From NCBI GenBank assembly GCA_900552875.1, contig USCS01000102.1, positions 1 to 5,865 of the forward strand: 5,865 bases of DNA, given 5' to 3'. Below are positions 5,810 through 5,865 of this stretch, piece by piece (position 1 is the stretch's first letter; the number at the start of each line of letters is the position of its first letter). The position numbers and the translations under genes were made by a program. The stretch is from an uncultured Collinsella sp. (lineage in GTDB: Bacteria > Actinomycetota > Coriobacteriia > Coriobacteriales > Coriobacteriaceae). The notes beneath the pieces are model-generated. The model had not been told where the DNA came from and did no database searches. It worked only from the letters and a program-made list of their open reading frames with translations.

Positions 5810-5865
5810 CATATACATGCCGGGGACCCCACATCCCCTCCTAAGTTGCGGTGAAATAGTTCCTG
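5810..5865. other. window end, no gene seen; short inverted repeat
   Basis: These 56 bases carry no supportable coding frame. GGGGA (5822-5826) and TCCCC (5834-5838) form a 5-bp inverted repeat around CCCCACA. The same arms occur in the tRNA promoter spacer, but with another loop. Its role is unknown. Confidence 0.4.

Overview
The window reads as a piece of a high-GC anaerobic bacterial chromosome. The gene set (a radical-type acyl-CoA dehydratase activator, a selenoprotein SelD, a selenium-carrier cassette), the G/C-ending codons and the CCA-encoding tRNAs fit a gut member of Coriobacteriia such as Collinsella or a relative. That assignment is inference from content and style, not from a marker gene. 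All recognised genes are on the + strand.

Left part (1-875): an open frame that probably is the C-terminal tail of an upstream gene runs into the window and stops at 94-96. Fourteen bases later comes a complete ATPase of the HgdC/BadF activator family, with both iron-sulfur cysteines.

Selenium block (946-4087): selD, yedF, a DUF3343 (Se/S-carrier-like) gene and a class V aminotransferase/cysteine desulfurase gene. SelD contains an in-frame UGA at residue 17, exactly where E. coli SelD has its catalytic Cys. Read as selenocysteine, the gene starts at a well-placed ATG (946) and has normal length; read as a stop, the protein loses residues 1-20, including the UGA residue and Lys20. RNA hairpins that could act as a bacterial SECIS lie directly downstream. 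The likely division of labour is: desulfurase/selenocysteine-lyase-type enzyme mobilises selenium, DUF3343 and YedF carry it as persulfide/perselenide, SelD makes selenophosphate. A strong intrinsic terminator at 4102-4131 closes the block.

Right part (4155-5865): a BrnQ-family branched-chain amino acid transporter gene, then a two-gene tRNA operon (tRNA-Pro UGG, tRNA-Gly UCC, 6 bases apart) with a near-consensus promoter and its own intrinsic terminator. The last 56 bases hold no gene that can be supported. No mobile element, CRISPR array or rRNA is visible.
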